Shown one piece after another: positions 10,400 through 21,982 of a DNA stretch of 64,000 nt. Made by a program: the position numbers and the translations under genes. Numbering within the stretch: position 1 is the first letter of the stretch; each line of letters begins with the position of its first letter. The notes under the pieces are model-generated. The model saw nothing but the letters and a program-made list of their open reading frames with translations. It searched no databases and was not told the DNA's origin. This DNA comes from Portulaca oleracea (taxonomy: Eukaryota > Streptophyta > Magnoliopsida > Caryophyllales > Portulacaceae): contig CM055872.1 of NCBI GenBank assembly GCA_029582165.1, positions 48,311,695 through 48,375,694 of the forward strand, written 5' to 3'.

Positions 10400-11150
10400 C
10401 TTATTTCACCATTGCCGCGATGAAATGGCCTCAGTTACAAGCTATATAGATTTCCTTGTTGAAAACCCGACTATTCTTTGAAGTCCACAAGTGATATAAT
10501 GTTAGTCCAAATCACCTCGATGAAATAGCCTTAGTTATAGGGTATATAGATTTCTTTGTTGAAATCCCTATTATTCTTCCAAGTCCACAAGTGATATAAC
10601 GTTTGTCCAAATTGGGTAGACAAGTCGGAGTTCGTACCTAAATTTTTGTTGTTTGCGATGACCCATTAATTCATGGTACATTGTTTCATGCAAGGTTCGA
10701 CGTCGGCACCTTTCAATTTATACCAAACTTCAACAGCTTTCGGGCATTCTCAGATGATATAGTTGATATCTTCCACCCAATTCCCATAGTTTCCGCAACG
10801 TGGGTTGTCTGTTATACTCCGTTTAACCTGGTAAGCTTACGTCATGTGACGGTTCAACAACAAAACCCAAAGAAAGACCTGAACCTTCTCTAGGACTTGG
10901 AAACTCTAGACAAGTTTCGATTCCATTCAAGTCGCGGAGGTTTGAGATCGTTTTGAATGATGTTCACCACTGTCTTCACTGAAAATTCGTCGGAGTCACT
11001 GCCCAACTTGTAGACATTGTCTCTTCCCCCCCCCCCTCCCCCCTCTTCATTCAGCAGAATGTTGCAATTCTTTGAAGGATGGTTGGCGGCAGCCACTACC
11101 CGAGGAACTCCCAGCACCACCCTGTTAGTGGGTCTCACATCTACGCCACC
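10400..11150 (-). pseudogene. LINE fragment, zf-RVT to RNase H region
   Basis: The minus strand reads as the C-terminal part of a plant L1-type LINE polyprotein. It has FSVKTVVNIIQNDLKPP (about 10935-10985), a KVQVFLWVLLLNRHMT region, a zinc-binding zf-RVT segment (NPRCGNYGNWVEDINYII.ECPKAVEVWYKL) down to about 10700, then WTWKNNRDFNKEI typical of the RNase H start. Several stops and frameshifts make it dead. A pyrimidine run (ccccccccccctccccccc near 11025-11043) interrupts it. Reverse transcriptase and endonuclease are absent. Confidence 0.72.
10419..10620. repeat. Tandem duplication of ~101 bp in LINE fragment
   Basis: Two adjacent units starting cgatgaaatrgcct (10419 and 10519) and containing agtccacaagtgatataa differ at about one position in six. 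On the minus strand each holds the WTWKNN / FKE-type segment of the LINE, so the duplication is internal to the relic. Confidence 0.75.
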
Positions 11151-11195
11151 GTTGTGCAGTGTCTATGAATATCTCTAGGAGATACTATCGTTTAT

Positions 11196-11710
11196 GGAAT
11201 GGAGCACTACTAAAAATATGTGTATTACCAACCACTTTTTTCCAACAAATTTAAAATGGTTGGAAAAAGCAACCATCTTAGCAATTACTACCTCGGTTTT
11301 GTTTTATCTGTCGCCTAGAGAATTGTGGCAAAAACTTTGACCGTTAATATCTTAATTTGTATAATGATTCATCATACAAAATTGATATCATTAGATTCGT
11401 AATAAAAAATACTATTAAAAAAGTATAATATCATATTTTTCTATAAAAGTTTTATATTAGAAATTATTGATTAAAAATTGGCACAAAAAACTGTAAATGA
11501 CAGATAAAAGAGAACCGATGGAGTATTTCATATTCCAACTATTTTTCAAAACTTTTATGTGGGAAAAAGGTTTGGAAACTCCAACCACTTTTGCTAAAAT
11601 GGTTGTAAAAGTTGGAATATGAAATGTTTGCTAAAATTGTTGGTTTTTCCAACCATTTTGAATTGGTTGGAAAAAAAGTGGTTGGTAATACACATACTTT
11701 TGGATTGAAT
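11196..11710. mobile_element. Hairpin MITE split by later insertions
   Basis: The left arm (11196-11265, containing tgtattaccaaccac) matches 7828-7895. The matching right arm (ggaaaaaaagtggttgg, then taatacacatac) lies at about 11665-11700. Between them are a Stowaway (11288-11523) and a second inverted-repeat pair (atttcatattccaac at 11527 with gttggaatatgaaat at 11612). Confidence 0.7.
11288..11523. mobile_element. Stowaway-like MITE, 236 bp
   Basis: Ends CTACCTCGGTTTTGTTTTAT and, in reverse complement, CTCCATCGGTTCTCTTTTAT, flanked by TA (11286-11287 and 11524-11525). AT-rich and non-coding; it sits inside the split hairpin MITE. Confidence 0.82.
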
Positions 11711-11926
11711 AAAATGGTTGTACACATTGTAGCATTTAAATTGGCTATGAATATCTCTAGGGGATACTATCGTTTTGCCATGGAGACACTTGCCTTCAAT
11801 AAGCTTGTCTCATTCCATTATTTCTTAATATATATCATTATTGACTCAATTAAGTTTTTACTGTATATTTATAATATCTAACTTTTACTATGATATATTT
11901 GCAAAGTATTATATGAGTAGGAAAAA

Positions 11927-12296
11927 CTTATGGTGGTTGTCAACTATGACAACCACCACAATGAAAACAATATTTATTCATACATGTATCAACTTTAATC
12001 TTCGCCATTCATTTTTTTTTATTTAGTACAACATTATAAAATATATTTTCTTAATTAATAAAAAATTCTAAATTTTTTTAAAATTTAAGTATCTTAAATC
12101 TAAATTTTGGCCTAGCAAATAAGCATATTTTGAAAAATATTTTTTTAAATTTTTTAAAATAAACTAAAATTTGAAAAAATAAATTTTACAATTTATATTA
12201 ATTAAGAAAGCTAACGGTCAAAATAAAACTTGACACATGTATGAATAAGATTTATTTTATTTACGGTGGTTGTCATGGTTGACAACCACTACAAGT
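11927..12296. mobile_element. Terminal-inverted-repeat element, 370 bp
   Basis: About 60-bp inverted termini. The left end is acttatggtggttgtcaact and the reverse complement of the right end is acttgtagtggttgtcaacc; both continue through gacaaccacc and attcatacatgt. Each terminus also contains a small internal palindrome (ggtggttgtca...tgacaaccacc). The interior is AT-rich. No clear target duplication, and the superfamily is not assigned. Confidence 0.72.
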
Positions 12297-12552
12297 GCAT
12301 CCCATATCACGAGACAAATTCCTTACATGATAACTTTTTAATATTTTATTATGACTAATAACTGATATTAGAATATATTTGTAATACAAATGCAACAAAT
12401 AATATATCAAGTGATGACTTTTATCAGAGGCTCTCAAATATATTATTAGTCATCTCCACATTCATACAAAATCACAACAATTTCGTATGTGTAAAGGTAG
12501 TTTTATGGTGACAGGGCCTCACATAAGACATACTGTTAAATAATTACATGTC

Positions 12553-12592
12553 AAAGTTCATGATGTTCCTTAGCTAAACATATACTCGTCAA

Positions 12593-12661
<69 letters not shown>

Positions 12662-12700
12662 TTTATGATGTTCCCTAGCTAAACTTGTACTCGTCAACAA
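12553..12700. repeat. (AT)n microsatellite between 43-bp direct repeats
   Basis: A pure AT dinucleotide run of about 60 bases (12596-12657) lies between two copies of a 43-bp unit (aaagttcatgatgttcc... at 12553-12595; aaagtttatgatgttcc... at 12658-12700). Confidence 0.88.
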
Positions 12701-14936
12701 TACGTGTGTATGTGTGGTTTTTTGAGATTATTTCAAGAATATAACTGGATCATAAAGAGTGTTGAAACATGTAATGCATGATACAAGATCATACTAAGGC
12801 TTAAAATAAGGAAAATGATTAACATAGGTGATTGTGGACCTTAAATAAGTTGTGTCATGGTCCAGAATGTTAGAGAATGGGGAAAGGCCTGACGTGGCCA
12901 TGTGATGAGTGGCAGGGACCGTGTCACTTTGACACGAGTCATGTTGACCATGACATGGTACATGTCAAGGTGCAGATTCTTATTGTTACATAATGGAAAT
13001 TCAATTATTTATTGTTCAAAGATTCAATCACATTGCCAGTGAAAATTCATACGAACGGGTGTTACTTTCGCATCTAAAAATACAAGGCAAAAGGTACAAC
13101 TCAACTTAAAACAAACTAATATCCAACTTAGACATCTCAACCATTTCTTATTACAACTTCAAGACTTGAACTAACTTCAACGTGGCTAAGAAATGTTTGC
13201 CTCTAAGCATAAAATATAATAAAATTCCATTTCAAACCATTTAGGAGTGAAGTGAATAAGTCAAACCAATTCAACGCAAGTGATTTTCATCCCGAAAGGA
13301 AAGTAAAGCTTCTCAAACAAGGTTATTTTCATTATTAGAAACAAATCATTATTTAATGGGTGACCTACCCAAGGTGTAGCGTCATTCGAACTGGTGCAAA
13401 CTTGCACGATTTTGTTAAGACAAACATAACTCACGCTATGCTCAATGAACACATAAAATTCCAAGTTCCTTTTAAATTCAACCCTTTAGGTACCTGCTAG
13501 CCAAATATTTCAAATTAATTGAATTCCTATCAATTATGGTAAATTTCTAAACATACCATAACATTATGACAAAAATAACAACTTTCAGATTTCAAAAAAT
13601 TGCTCGGAGGGGACATAAATTTTGTTTAACTGACAGTTTGGCCCTATGTTTTCAAAAATGCATTTGCTGACTCATGGGTGACAGTTCGACGACATACGTT
13701 GATTTCCGGCCAAAATTTATGAATAAGGCAAAATTGCTCTTATTTTTCCATTGAAGTTTTCCGATCATTGTGCACTTTTTTTTGTGTTTGCCTATCATCC
13801 ATCTCTCCTATGAAAACTCTTCTTTTTCCTTGATACATCCGTACACCATTGTAATTACTCCATTTTATTTTCTTCTTCCTTTGTGAAAAAGATCGACATT
13901 ATATATGTTAAGAAATTAATGTCAAAATTTTTAAAGTTTGGATGATAGGTAGATTAAGGTGATAATTAAATTGGAACAGAAGGAGTGGAAGAACTTGAAA
14001 TAAAGTGAAGCTTAATTTAAATACACCTTAGAAAATAGAAGTGCACCAAATATCAATACTACCCGAAATTTAACACTCTTTAATTAAATACACCAAACGT
14101 AAATAAAAAAAATATAACAATCTTTTGGATTTATAAAATTCACACCGAATATTTTCCAAAATTTGCGACCAAGTTGCGCCTAATATGAAGGGATATACAT
14201 AGAACTAAGCGCTTAGCGCTTTAGTATTATGAAAATAAGAATTTGCTAAGAATTTATCGTTGTCTCACTAATGTTGAATTCTAGTGGTCACAACTTCCTT
14301 GTTGAATATAGTGGTTCTTATGGAGGCTTCATATGAGCCTATTTTTATGACTACACCTCTGTTAGGCCTGATCTTATAGTTGGGGATCTTACCACAAATT
14401 TAAAACCATTTATGAAATATTAAGCTACCAAAATTCTTGAAGAAAAAAATAAGAAACAGAAAACAACAATCACTTTCCAATACACCAAAAACAAACGCCA
14501 TGCCACATTTTAATAACCAACTCTCCTAACAAGGCTTTCCTAATTAGTGAAAACTTCTAATATACAAATGTACAAATTTAATTTGTTTTAGAACGTGTCC
14601 AAAAAAAATACTCTATCACCATTTTCCTCCTCCTCTAAACTCCACATTTATAACATTCTTCTCTGATAACGATGGGAATTAACGAATCCTCCAGTGCATG
14701 ATCTAACTCATTTCTTGGCAGTGCTTATCATCCATAATGTTTGCTTCAAGCGGAGACATTCTTGACCGACAGAGGAAAAACCATCTATATCTGTTTTTTC
14801 AAATATTAATCTGGTAAGATTTACAAACATAGTTAATTATTATCTCTTGATGTGGTACCAAAAGTTATGTTGGCGAGCGTTATCATAATTCTGTAGTTGT
14901 CGTCGTCATATTCTATCCCTAACCTCAATAGAGTGA
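12701..14936. other. Gene-free DNA downstream of YUC
   Basis: No convincing gene. 12720-13000 holds an LTR-like stretch with words such as gtcatgttgaccatgacatgg. The nearest part (14600-14936) should include the 3' UTR of the YUC gene on the minus strand. Short ORFs here, such as 13261-13464, match nothing I know. Confidence 0.5.
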
Positions 14937-16598
14937 TCATGATTGAAGCCATGGTGAATATGAAGAATCATTGAGCGTAAGATGTTTCGAATCAACAGTC
15001 CAAGACTTTCTAATATCCTCTGCGATTTTTCTTGCATCAAGAGATGCACCTATCAAGCCACGTTTAGTAAACCCCACTGCATACAACCCATTATCACCTT
15101 TCCACCCATTAGGAAATGGTCTTCTTGGTAGTCCATCCTCCTCTGAAAACATCGCTCTTTCCTAAGATAACGAACAAAACAAGAATTTTGTATATGTACT
15201 TTAGTCCTTAATGACAACACGAACGATCCTTGAGAACTGTAAAAACTTGTTATTGAAAGAGATGAAATGTGGGTTTTTTGCATTTTAGACCCCGAATTTT
15301 AGGGGTATTTACATTCTGGACCCTTGGTTTTCAACTTTAACATTTTGAACCTTACAATTTGTAGGCTGAAAAAAAAGGACCCTAAAGTTTGTGAGGTGAA
15401 AAAAAGCTTGTTTCCCGTTTTTCTTTTTCTTTCCATGTTTGAATTTCTCTCCCTATTGATATCAAACTTCAAGACTAAGGTTAAAACCGATATTAAAGTT
15501 ATAATAAACCTCTTTTATTCATGGTGGAGTTACTTAAAACCATGTACTCAGGGGTCTAAGTAGCCTCGACATGAATAAGAGAGGTGTATTATACCTTCAA
15601 TATTAGTTTTAACCATAGTCCTAAAGTTTGACGTCAATCGGGAGATAAATTCAAACATGGGAGGAAAATAAAAAATGAGACAGGGGCCTTTTTCTTCAGT
15701 CCACAAACTTTAACGTCATTTTTTATTCAACCTACAAACTTTAGGGTCTAAAATGTTAATGTTGAAAACCAAGGGTTCAGAATGTAAATACCCCTAAAAC
15801 TCGAGGTCTAAAATGCAAAAAACCCGATGAAATGTTGGGTATCAAATAAATATAAAATTGAAAAGACATTCTATTTTAACGAATTGTATAGATCAATACA
15901 AATAAAAATTTTAAGGGAAATTTCATTTGGTAGGCTTCAAGTTTTACCTATTTCAAATTGTCAATCACTTTTAAAATTGTTCGAAATGGTGGCTTATTTT
16001 AAAAGTTATTCCGAATGGTAGACTTATTATGAAAACTTTAAAAATTATTCCAAGTTTTCAAGTATTTTAAGAACTATTATTAGTTGTCAAACACTCTAGA
16101 TATTATTCCAAGTGAGTCAATTGTGACATTGATAGGGAGGTAAATGAAATTTAGAGATGAGCAAACTTTTGCAAGCAATATTTTAACAACAGTACAAGAA
16201 AAAGTTCCAGAGTTTAAATAATTTTTTTAAAAAAACCTACCACTTGAAATAATTTAAAAGTGGTTGACAATTTGAAATAGGCAAAAGTTAAAGCTTATCA
16301 AATGAAATTTCTCAAATTTTAATTACAATATTGGATTTAAACCTTCAAAAGTTTTTGTCGTTAATCTAAACAATGTCATGTGTCGATCTACATACCTTAA
16401 GCCAAGATGGGACATTGCTTTTATATCCCGTTGCTAAGATGATGGCATCATATTTCTCTACTGTTCCATCAACAAATTCAACTGCATGGTGCATTAATCG
16501 TTTGATGCTTGGACATACCTACGTGCCATTGCAACACATATGTTAGGGAGAGAAACGTCCATCTTCTCAGTAATTTCCATTGAAAGGAAAACGATAAT

Positions 16599-16650
<52 letters not shown>

Positions 16651-19600
16651 TATCTAAGCTTGGCTTAATTCTTGAAAAATTGGATGCAAGTTAGATGAAA
16701 AGTGTCATATTTTAAACTTATTTTTTTGACAATGACTTATTTTTCTTTATTTGCTTTATAAGAGATGAAAAGCATGTATGAAATTTAGTTGACATTGTGG
16801 AGGCATATTTTCCTCCCAAATTTGAAAGGAGAATTGAAAAAAATATGATAGATTAATAGCTAGGAGCAAAAAACATGAGGACAAAAACAGAAAATGAGCA
16901 TTTCATAAAGAAAATGAACATTTGATGGAGAAAAAGGAATATCCTACAGTTTATTAATGAAGAGACAAAATTTTTCATTTATCCCATATTTTCAAGGATC
17001 AAATAATAATAGAGCTTTATTTGACTCCAAATTAAATGGTACACCATCTTAGAACTGTCTAAATTCACCACATGTATTCAAATAATTTTTTTTACGTGAT
17101 AAATTTATGTAACAGAATGATAGATTTTAAAAATATCGATGAATTTTGTAATAATGTTGATAAATTTATATTAATAGTAATAAATATTTTTTAAGATTTA
17201 ATATATTTGTGGACATACATAGGTAATCCAAAAGACCAAAACATACCATACAAGGATTGTTATAGGAGAGTATGAAAAGAAAGCCTCCAAGATCAGACAA
17301 CTGGAATTCATGAATTATTGAATATTATTACCCAGCTATTCACAAAGTAGGCAACAAAACTATCTGAACTGTTACCTTAATTTTTCCACTTTTAATCTTA
17401 TCAAGCGTCCCAACATCTAACACCGGGGTCTTTCCGGCTAGATTCTTAAGCTGCAGAGGACCAATTTTAGGCCGAACCAATCCTAGTTTGGAAGTGTCAC
17501 CTAATATGAGCCACGCAATGATTAGAAGGAGGCGGTCCACCAGCGTTATTGGCAACCACTTGAGCAACCACATTGACAAGCCAAAAGTCGATCTTCCCAA
17601 CATTTCCCTAGGTAAGATGTGAACCTTCAATCAAAAGAAAATAGGGACAGTAAAAAGGAAATTCAATAACTGAGATGACAGATATTAAACTCCCATGAAA
17701 TCTAAACTGTTATAAAGTGTCGAAAGAGGTCATCTCTTAAAAGATTGATTCATACCCAAAAGGAAGGTAAAAAGATGACACTTCACTATTATGGAACATG
17801 GAAAGGAAAGTGGGGGCAACCCAAAGTTTTTTGTCACTCCCCTTCTGCAATATGTATCATCAGCATTGAATGCTTCGTTTCCTTTCAAAACCAAAATATA
17901 CTCCCTCTCTCGCAAAATATTTGTCCACTTTAATTTAACAAAATATTAATAATACCCTTAGTCTTAAATTTAAAAATGTTATATATATTTTCCTCCCATA
18001 TTTAGTTACTTTTGAAATTCAAACCAAGTATACTTTAGTAATTTATATATAAAAAAAAAAACACTTTAAAAATGTGGACATAATTATGGGACATTCAAAA
18101 ATAAAATAGTTTACAAATAATTTAAGGCGCATTACATAGAATTTAGTGTTAATCTTACACCACTGATGTGAAAAACTTAATCTTGCATAAGATCATCAAC
18201 ATATACTCTAAATTACTTGTACATATAATTTAAATTATTCAGAAATTAACTATGATAGAAAGAAGTAATTTTGTACTAAAGTAGAATTTCATCAGAAGAA
18301 TAAGTTGTTCAAATTAGTACTCTCTTCTTTCTATTATATTTATTGTCTTAATTTATTCATTAGTCAAATTATAAAAATTTCCATCACTAATTTCTTACCA
18401 TATATAATATTTTATTATATAAAAATAGTATCATTATATCCATAATAGCTTTATAAACTTTTATATAATACTGCCTCCATTCCCCATTATCTGTCACTTC
18501 GATCAATTTTCTATTTTTCATATTATCTGTCACTTTACAATTCAAATGCAATATTAATGACAATTTTTTCATATTTACCTCTTACTTTTATAATTCTCAA
18601 GACAATTATATAACTGAAATAGAAACTTAACTCTTACTTTCACAATTTTCAATATAATTATCATTTTCAATACTATTATCTTAAAATCTTCCCAAAACTC
18701 TAAAGGGACAATTATTAGGGAATGGAGGGAGTATATGTGAAGTAGTAACATCCACTGTGTATTTCTCTACAACCAATATACGCATGCTTGAGAATTACCC
18801 AAAAAAGAAAGTGAAACATACTAATTTGCATAAAGATAAATATGCAGTACTTGGAACTTGAACTCACCGACTTAGACCAAAACTCACAACAACCCATAAA
18901 GCAACAGATCGATTAGTGATTTGCATGACCAATGAGGCCATAACTATTTACAAGTGCTCATTAGTTTAATCTAAAGTTATGACAAAATTAAAGAATGAAA
19001 TTATCTGTAAGGAAAGTGCTCATGTTATGATTAAAATTAAAGTCCATTATGATCAATTTCAAACCTATTATAAATTCACAAGAATTGTGCAACAAAATCC
19101 CATTAATTAGTTTTCGTTTAAAAAAAAATGTTCCGTACGGGTTGCTAGCTTTCTTTGTTTTGGCGAGAACTAAAAGTTTGTTACTGAGATAATGCGAAGA
19201 GACTCAACCAACACTAGCCTTTTTCCGCATTCATTTAAGACTCCAAATTCCTAATATAGCCGGACACCGCCCTTGCTTTGGATATCACACATCAAAACAT
19301 AATTATTAGTTCAGAAAGAAAGATAAACAAATATAACTAAAGTGTGTTTAGTACCTAATAAGATATTCAAGGTGCAAAATAAATTAATCGAATTTATTCA
19401 TGTACTTGCAAGTCTGTATTCATTGAAACGAAAAATAAGTAGAATATATAAATTCAAACACACGGAAAAAAAAACACAATTCTCGTTAGATTCTCAAGTT
19501 AAAAGGAATATAAAAGAGAGTGGGAAAAAAGTTGAAAAGAAAATTTTTAAAAAAAATGTTGGTGCAAATAATAAAAAACAAAAGTAAAGATAGAGATAGT

Positions 19601-20358
19601 ATGATACTCACTTTATCTCGGACAACAATTGAAGGCATAGCATGATGATGGCAAAGGTCTAAGCATACTTCCATCCCTGAGTTACCACAGCCCACAACAA
19701 GGACATTCTTACCCTTAAACTTGTGACCGCTCTTATACACGCTTGTATGAACAACTGGCCCTCCAAACTCATTCATCCCCTCCAACTCCGGCACGACGAC
19801 CTCGGCATTCTCTCCGGTGGCCACCACCAGCCACCGGCACACGTACTCGACACCTGACCCACTACCACGACGACGACTACTACTACTACTACTACTACTA
19901 CTTGTTCTGACCCGCCACATCCCTAGGGTTTCGTCGAACGCTGCCTCCTCAACTGTCTCGTTGAACACCGGTTTGATGTCGAATTTCGTAGCGTACTCCT
20001 CCAGGTACTCGATGAACTGTGCCTTTGTAGGGTATGTAGGGAAGTGTTTGGGGAAAGGCATTAAGGGTAGCTCACAGAATTTCTTTGGCAGGTGAAGGCT
20101 TAGACGATCGTAGGTTTTGAGCTGCCATAAAGAGGCTATGCAGTTAGATCTTTCTAGTACCATGCTTGGAACTCCTTTCTCCTTCAAGCATGCTGCCACT
20201 GCCAACCCTGAAGGGCCTGCGCCTACTATTACTGGTCCTGACACCACTACACAACGCGTCGTATTCGAATTCTTATCCCTGAAACGGTGCGGATCATTCG
20301 CCAACTTCCCCTCCATTTCCCTCAAGTTGTTGTCCTCCTTGTTCATGTTCACCCACAC
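14937..20358 (-). CDS. YUC: YUCCA flavin monooxygenase (auxin biosynthesis), 4 exons
   Basis: Flavin-dependent monooxygenase that decarboxylates indole-3-pyruvate to IAA, the second step of the TAA/YUC auxin route, using FAD, NADPH and O2 in cytosol or ER. Exons on the minus strand: 20358-19612, 17624-17376, 16518-16396, 15161-14937. All junctions are GT-AG, phase 0, giving 447 codons plus stop; the usual length is 410-440. Motifs: FAD site GAGPSG (46-51), FMO motif [11 protein letters not shown] (198-208), NADPH site GCGNSG (223-228) and ATGYKSNVP (361-369). [20 protein letters not shown] points to the YUC2/YUC6-like clade. ATG codons 5 and 15 are alternative starts. The gene looks intact. 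Introns of 1987, 857 and 1234 bp carry MITEs and a microsatellite. Confidence 0.96.
15271..15825. mobile_element. Mutator-type fold-back MITE in YUC intron 3
   Basis: A 555-bp insertion with a perfect 10-bp target duplication GATGAAATGT (15261-15270 and 15826-15835), which suggests a Mutator-like origin. Ends are GGGTTTTTTGCATTTTAGAC and its inverse. The inverted repeat covers nearly the whole element: left arm to about 15530, right arm from about 15565. Closely related to 39637-40184, and sharing termini with 20858-21427. No ORF of note. In the YUC pre-mRNA it would form a stem of roughly 250 bp. Confidence 0.92.
16596..16650. repeat. (AAT)n microsatellite in YUC intron 2
   Basis: About 17 consecutive ataata units, near the upstream end of intron 3's neighbour, intron 2. 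Likely length-variable. Confidence 0.9.
17891..18110. mobile_element. Degenerate Stowaway-like MITE in YUC intron 1
   Basis: The left edge tatactccctctctcgcaaa followed by atttgtccac is paired with gtggacataattatgggac near 18073-18091. The right terminus is incomplete. Non-coding. Confidence 0.55.
18471..18731. mobile_element. Stowaway MITE in YUC intron 1, 261 bp
   Basis: Termini CTGCCTCCATTCCCCATTAT and, in reverse complement, CTCCCTCCATTCCCTAATAA, flanked by TA (18469-18470 and 18732-18733). Confidence 0.87.
19879..19906 (-). repeat. AGT microsatellite coding poly-Ser in YUC exon 1
   Basis: Nine consecutive serine codons (about residues 152-160, all AGT) after WRVRT, in a loop that is variable and Ser-rich in other YUC proteins too. 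Trinucleotide length change would alter the protein without a frameshift. Confidence 0.88.
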
Positions 20359-20599
20359 TCAACTAATGCAAACAAAATAAAACAACAAACACTCTTGGTT
20401 ACTGTGTGTAACCGTAGTAACAAAGAAAACCCATTATAATCAAAGTGCTCCTTGAATGCTCCTTGAATTTGTGGGATTTATTAAACAAGAGGTTGTTATC
20501 CACTTAATGAAAAAATTATGGAGCTCTGATATGAAGTTGAGTAGTCTCCAGTATTTCTATCTCTAGGTTTTTGTTTCTCACTCAAAATTGATTGGTATG

Positions 20600-20735
20600 A
20601 TGATAAACGGCGAGGAAAGAGAGAAGAAGATGGGAGGAGGCAAAGGGTAGGGGGCTTAATCAGCATTCAAGAAAGAGAGCGAATGAATGAGAGGGAGAGA
20701 TGGTGATATGTGGTATATATATTACTTATAGGTGT
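20600..20735 (-). promoter_or_regulatory. YUC core promoter and pyrimidine-rich leader
   Basis: On the minus strand a TATA-like stretch (plus-strand tatatatatt at about 20714-20723) is followed downstream by a CT-rich leader (reverse complement of 20625-20705, with tctctccctctc and cttcttctctctttc). This fits a 5' UTR of roughly 300 bases. The plus-strand MITE cluster begins 120 bp further upstream. Confidence 0.6.
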
Positions 20736-20857
20736 GCATAAATAAGATGGAAGAGCGGCTGGTGGTGGAATTAATTTATACATTTATAGTCTTTCATATT
20801 TCATATTTATTTTTGTTGAGCAAGGATACGTGTTCTTTTTGGAAGACCTTATTTAAG

Positions 20858-21427
20858 GGGGGTTTTTCGCTTTTTGAACCTCAAATTTGGGGTATTTATT
20901 TTCTGGACCCGCATATTTCAAAGTTTATAATTTGGACCTTATACTTTGTGGATCCGAAAAATGTGGCCCAAAGTTATGTTTAACTCCGGCGATGACCTAA
21001 TTGTTGCCTAAACTTTCTGATATGGCCTTTTATCATTTTTTCCTTCTTTTGACTGTTCTTTTGAAATTGACAAGAATTTGACAGCTAAAGGTGTGTAAAA
21101 TTCATGGGTAAAAAACAGTATAGTAAAAGTTAATTTTTGGTAACTTTTGGTAACTTTTGGTAACTTTTTTTGGCAAATTTATGCTCATATGGGGGTTGGA
21201 AATCGTGCAAGAAAAGGAAGAAGAAGTTGCGGCTGGAAAATTTTCGAAATAAAAAAAATCGATAATGGCTATGAAATATGGGGGTCCATATTGTTGTTGG
21301 AGACAAAGCATAGGGTCCATTTTGTTGACGGAGACAAAGTATATGATATAGAATATAAACTTTGAAATATGGGGGTCCAGAAAATAAATACCCACAAAGT
21401 TCGGGGTCCAAAAAGCAAAAAAACCCC
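20858..21427. mobile_element. Mutator-type MITE upstream of YUC, 570 bp
   Basis: Perfect 9-bp target duplication TTATTTAAG (20849-20857 and 21428-21436). Termini GGGGGTTTTTCGCTTTTTGA and, in reverse complement, GGGGTTTTTTTGCTTTTTGG, both running into ...GGGTATTTATTTTCTGGACCC. It shares terminal structure, but not the interior, with 15271-15825 and 39637-40184. The interior carries a ggtaacttttggtaac repeat (about 21139-21170). Confidence 0.9.
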
Positions 21428-21461
21428 TTATTTAAGTGCCTTATTTTTTATAAAATTAGTA

Positions 21462-21982
21462 CTCCCTCTATCCCTTTATGAATGTCAAATAAACTAACTT
21501 TACAAAATCAATGCATCTTGGAAATAGGGTGAAAAAATTACTCCCTCTGTTCCATATTAACTGTCGTCTTCGGCAATTGTGCAGTCAAATTTACAAAATT
21601 TTGACTAAATTTTTTTCAATATATACAATGACTTGTTATATAAAATTGCTATCATTAGATTTGTAACGAAAAATACTATCATAAAAATATAAATTGCAAT
21701 TGTTAATAAAATATTATGTAAGAAATTATCAACTAAATAGTAACAAGGAAGATTGTGATAGTCAACAAAATGACAATTAATGTAGAACGGAGGGAGTATG
21801 TATGGACTAGTGTACCCCTCATTAAATGAAAAGATGAATAAAGAAGAATTTTAAAAGGTAAAATAAAAATTTGATTCATTAATTAAGGGTAATATATGTA
21901 TTTTAATTATTAGAAATGTAGATTTGACAAATAAAAAAGGACAAAGTAGTTAAAAAAATTGACACTCATTAAGGGACGGAGG
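21462..21982. mobile_element. Stowaway MITE, interrupted
   Basis: Termini CTCCCTCTATCCCTTTATGA and, in reverse complement, CTACCTCCGTCCCTTAATGA, flanked by TA (21460-21461 and 21983-21984). Another Stowaway (21541-21796) lies inside it. Confidence 0.87.
21541..21796. mobile_element. Stowaway MITE nested in Stowaway, 256 bp
   Basis: Termini CTCCCTCTGTTCCATATTAA and, in reverse complement, CTCCCTCCGTTCTACATTAA, with TA flanks (21539-21540 and 21797-21798). It is younger than its host element. Confidence 0.87.

Larger units (their letters stand above)
11163..11778. repeat. 30-bp direct repeat enclosing a MITE nest
   Basis: tatgaatatctctagg plus gatactatcgttt occurs at 11164-11194 and again at 11745-11776 with one or two differences. 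The 550 bp between consist entirely of MITE sequence. The repeat is too long for an ordinary MITE target duplication; it may be a segmental or repair-generated duplication. Confidence 0.65.

Noticed and set aside
13261..13464. 67-codon minus-strand ORF
   Set aside because: No recognisable domain, no supporting signals, and surrounded by non-coding AT-rich DNA.
13855..13985. Possible Stowaway (tactccattttattttcttc ... aacagaaggagtgg)
   Set aside because: Ends only vaguely complementary and no TA duplication could be fixed.
19817..20380. Plus-strand ORFs over YUC exon 1
   Set aside because: Antisense shadows of the YUC coding frame; they follow its codon structure and have no homology.
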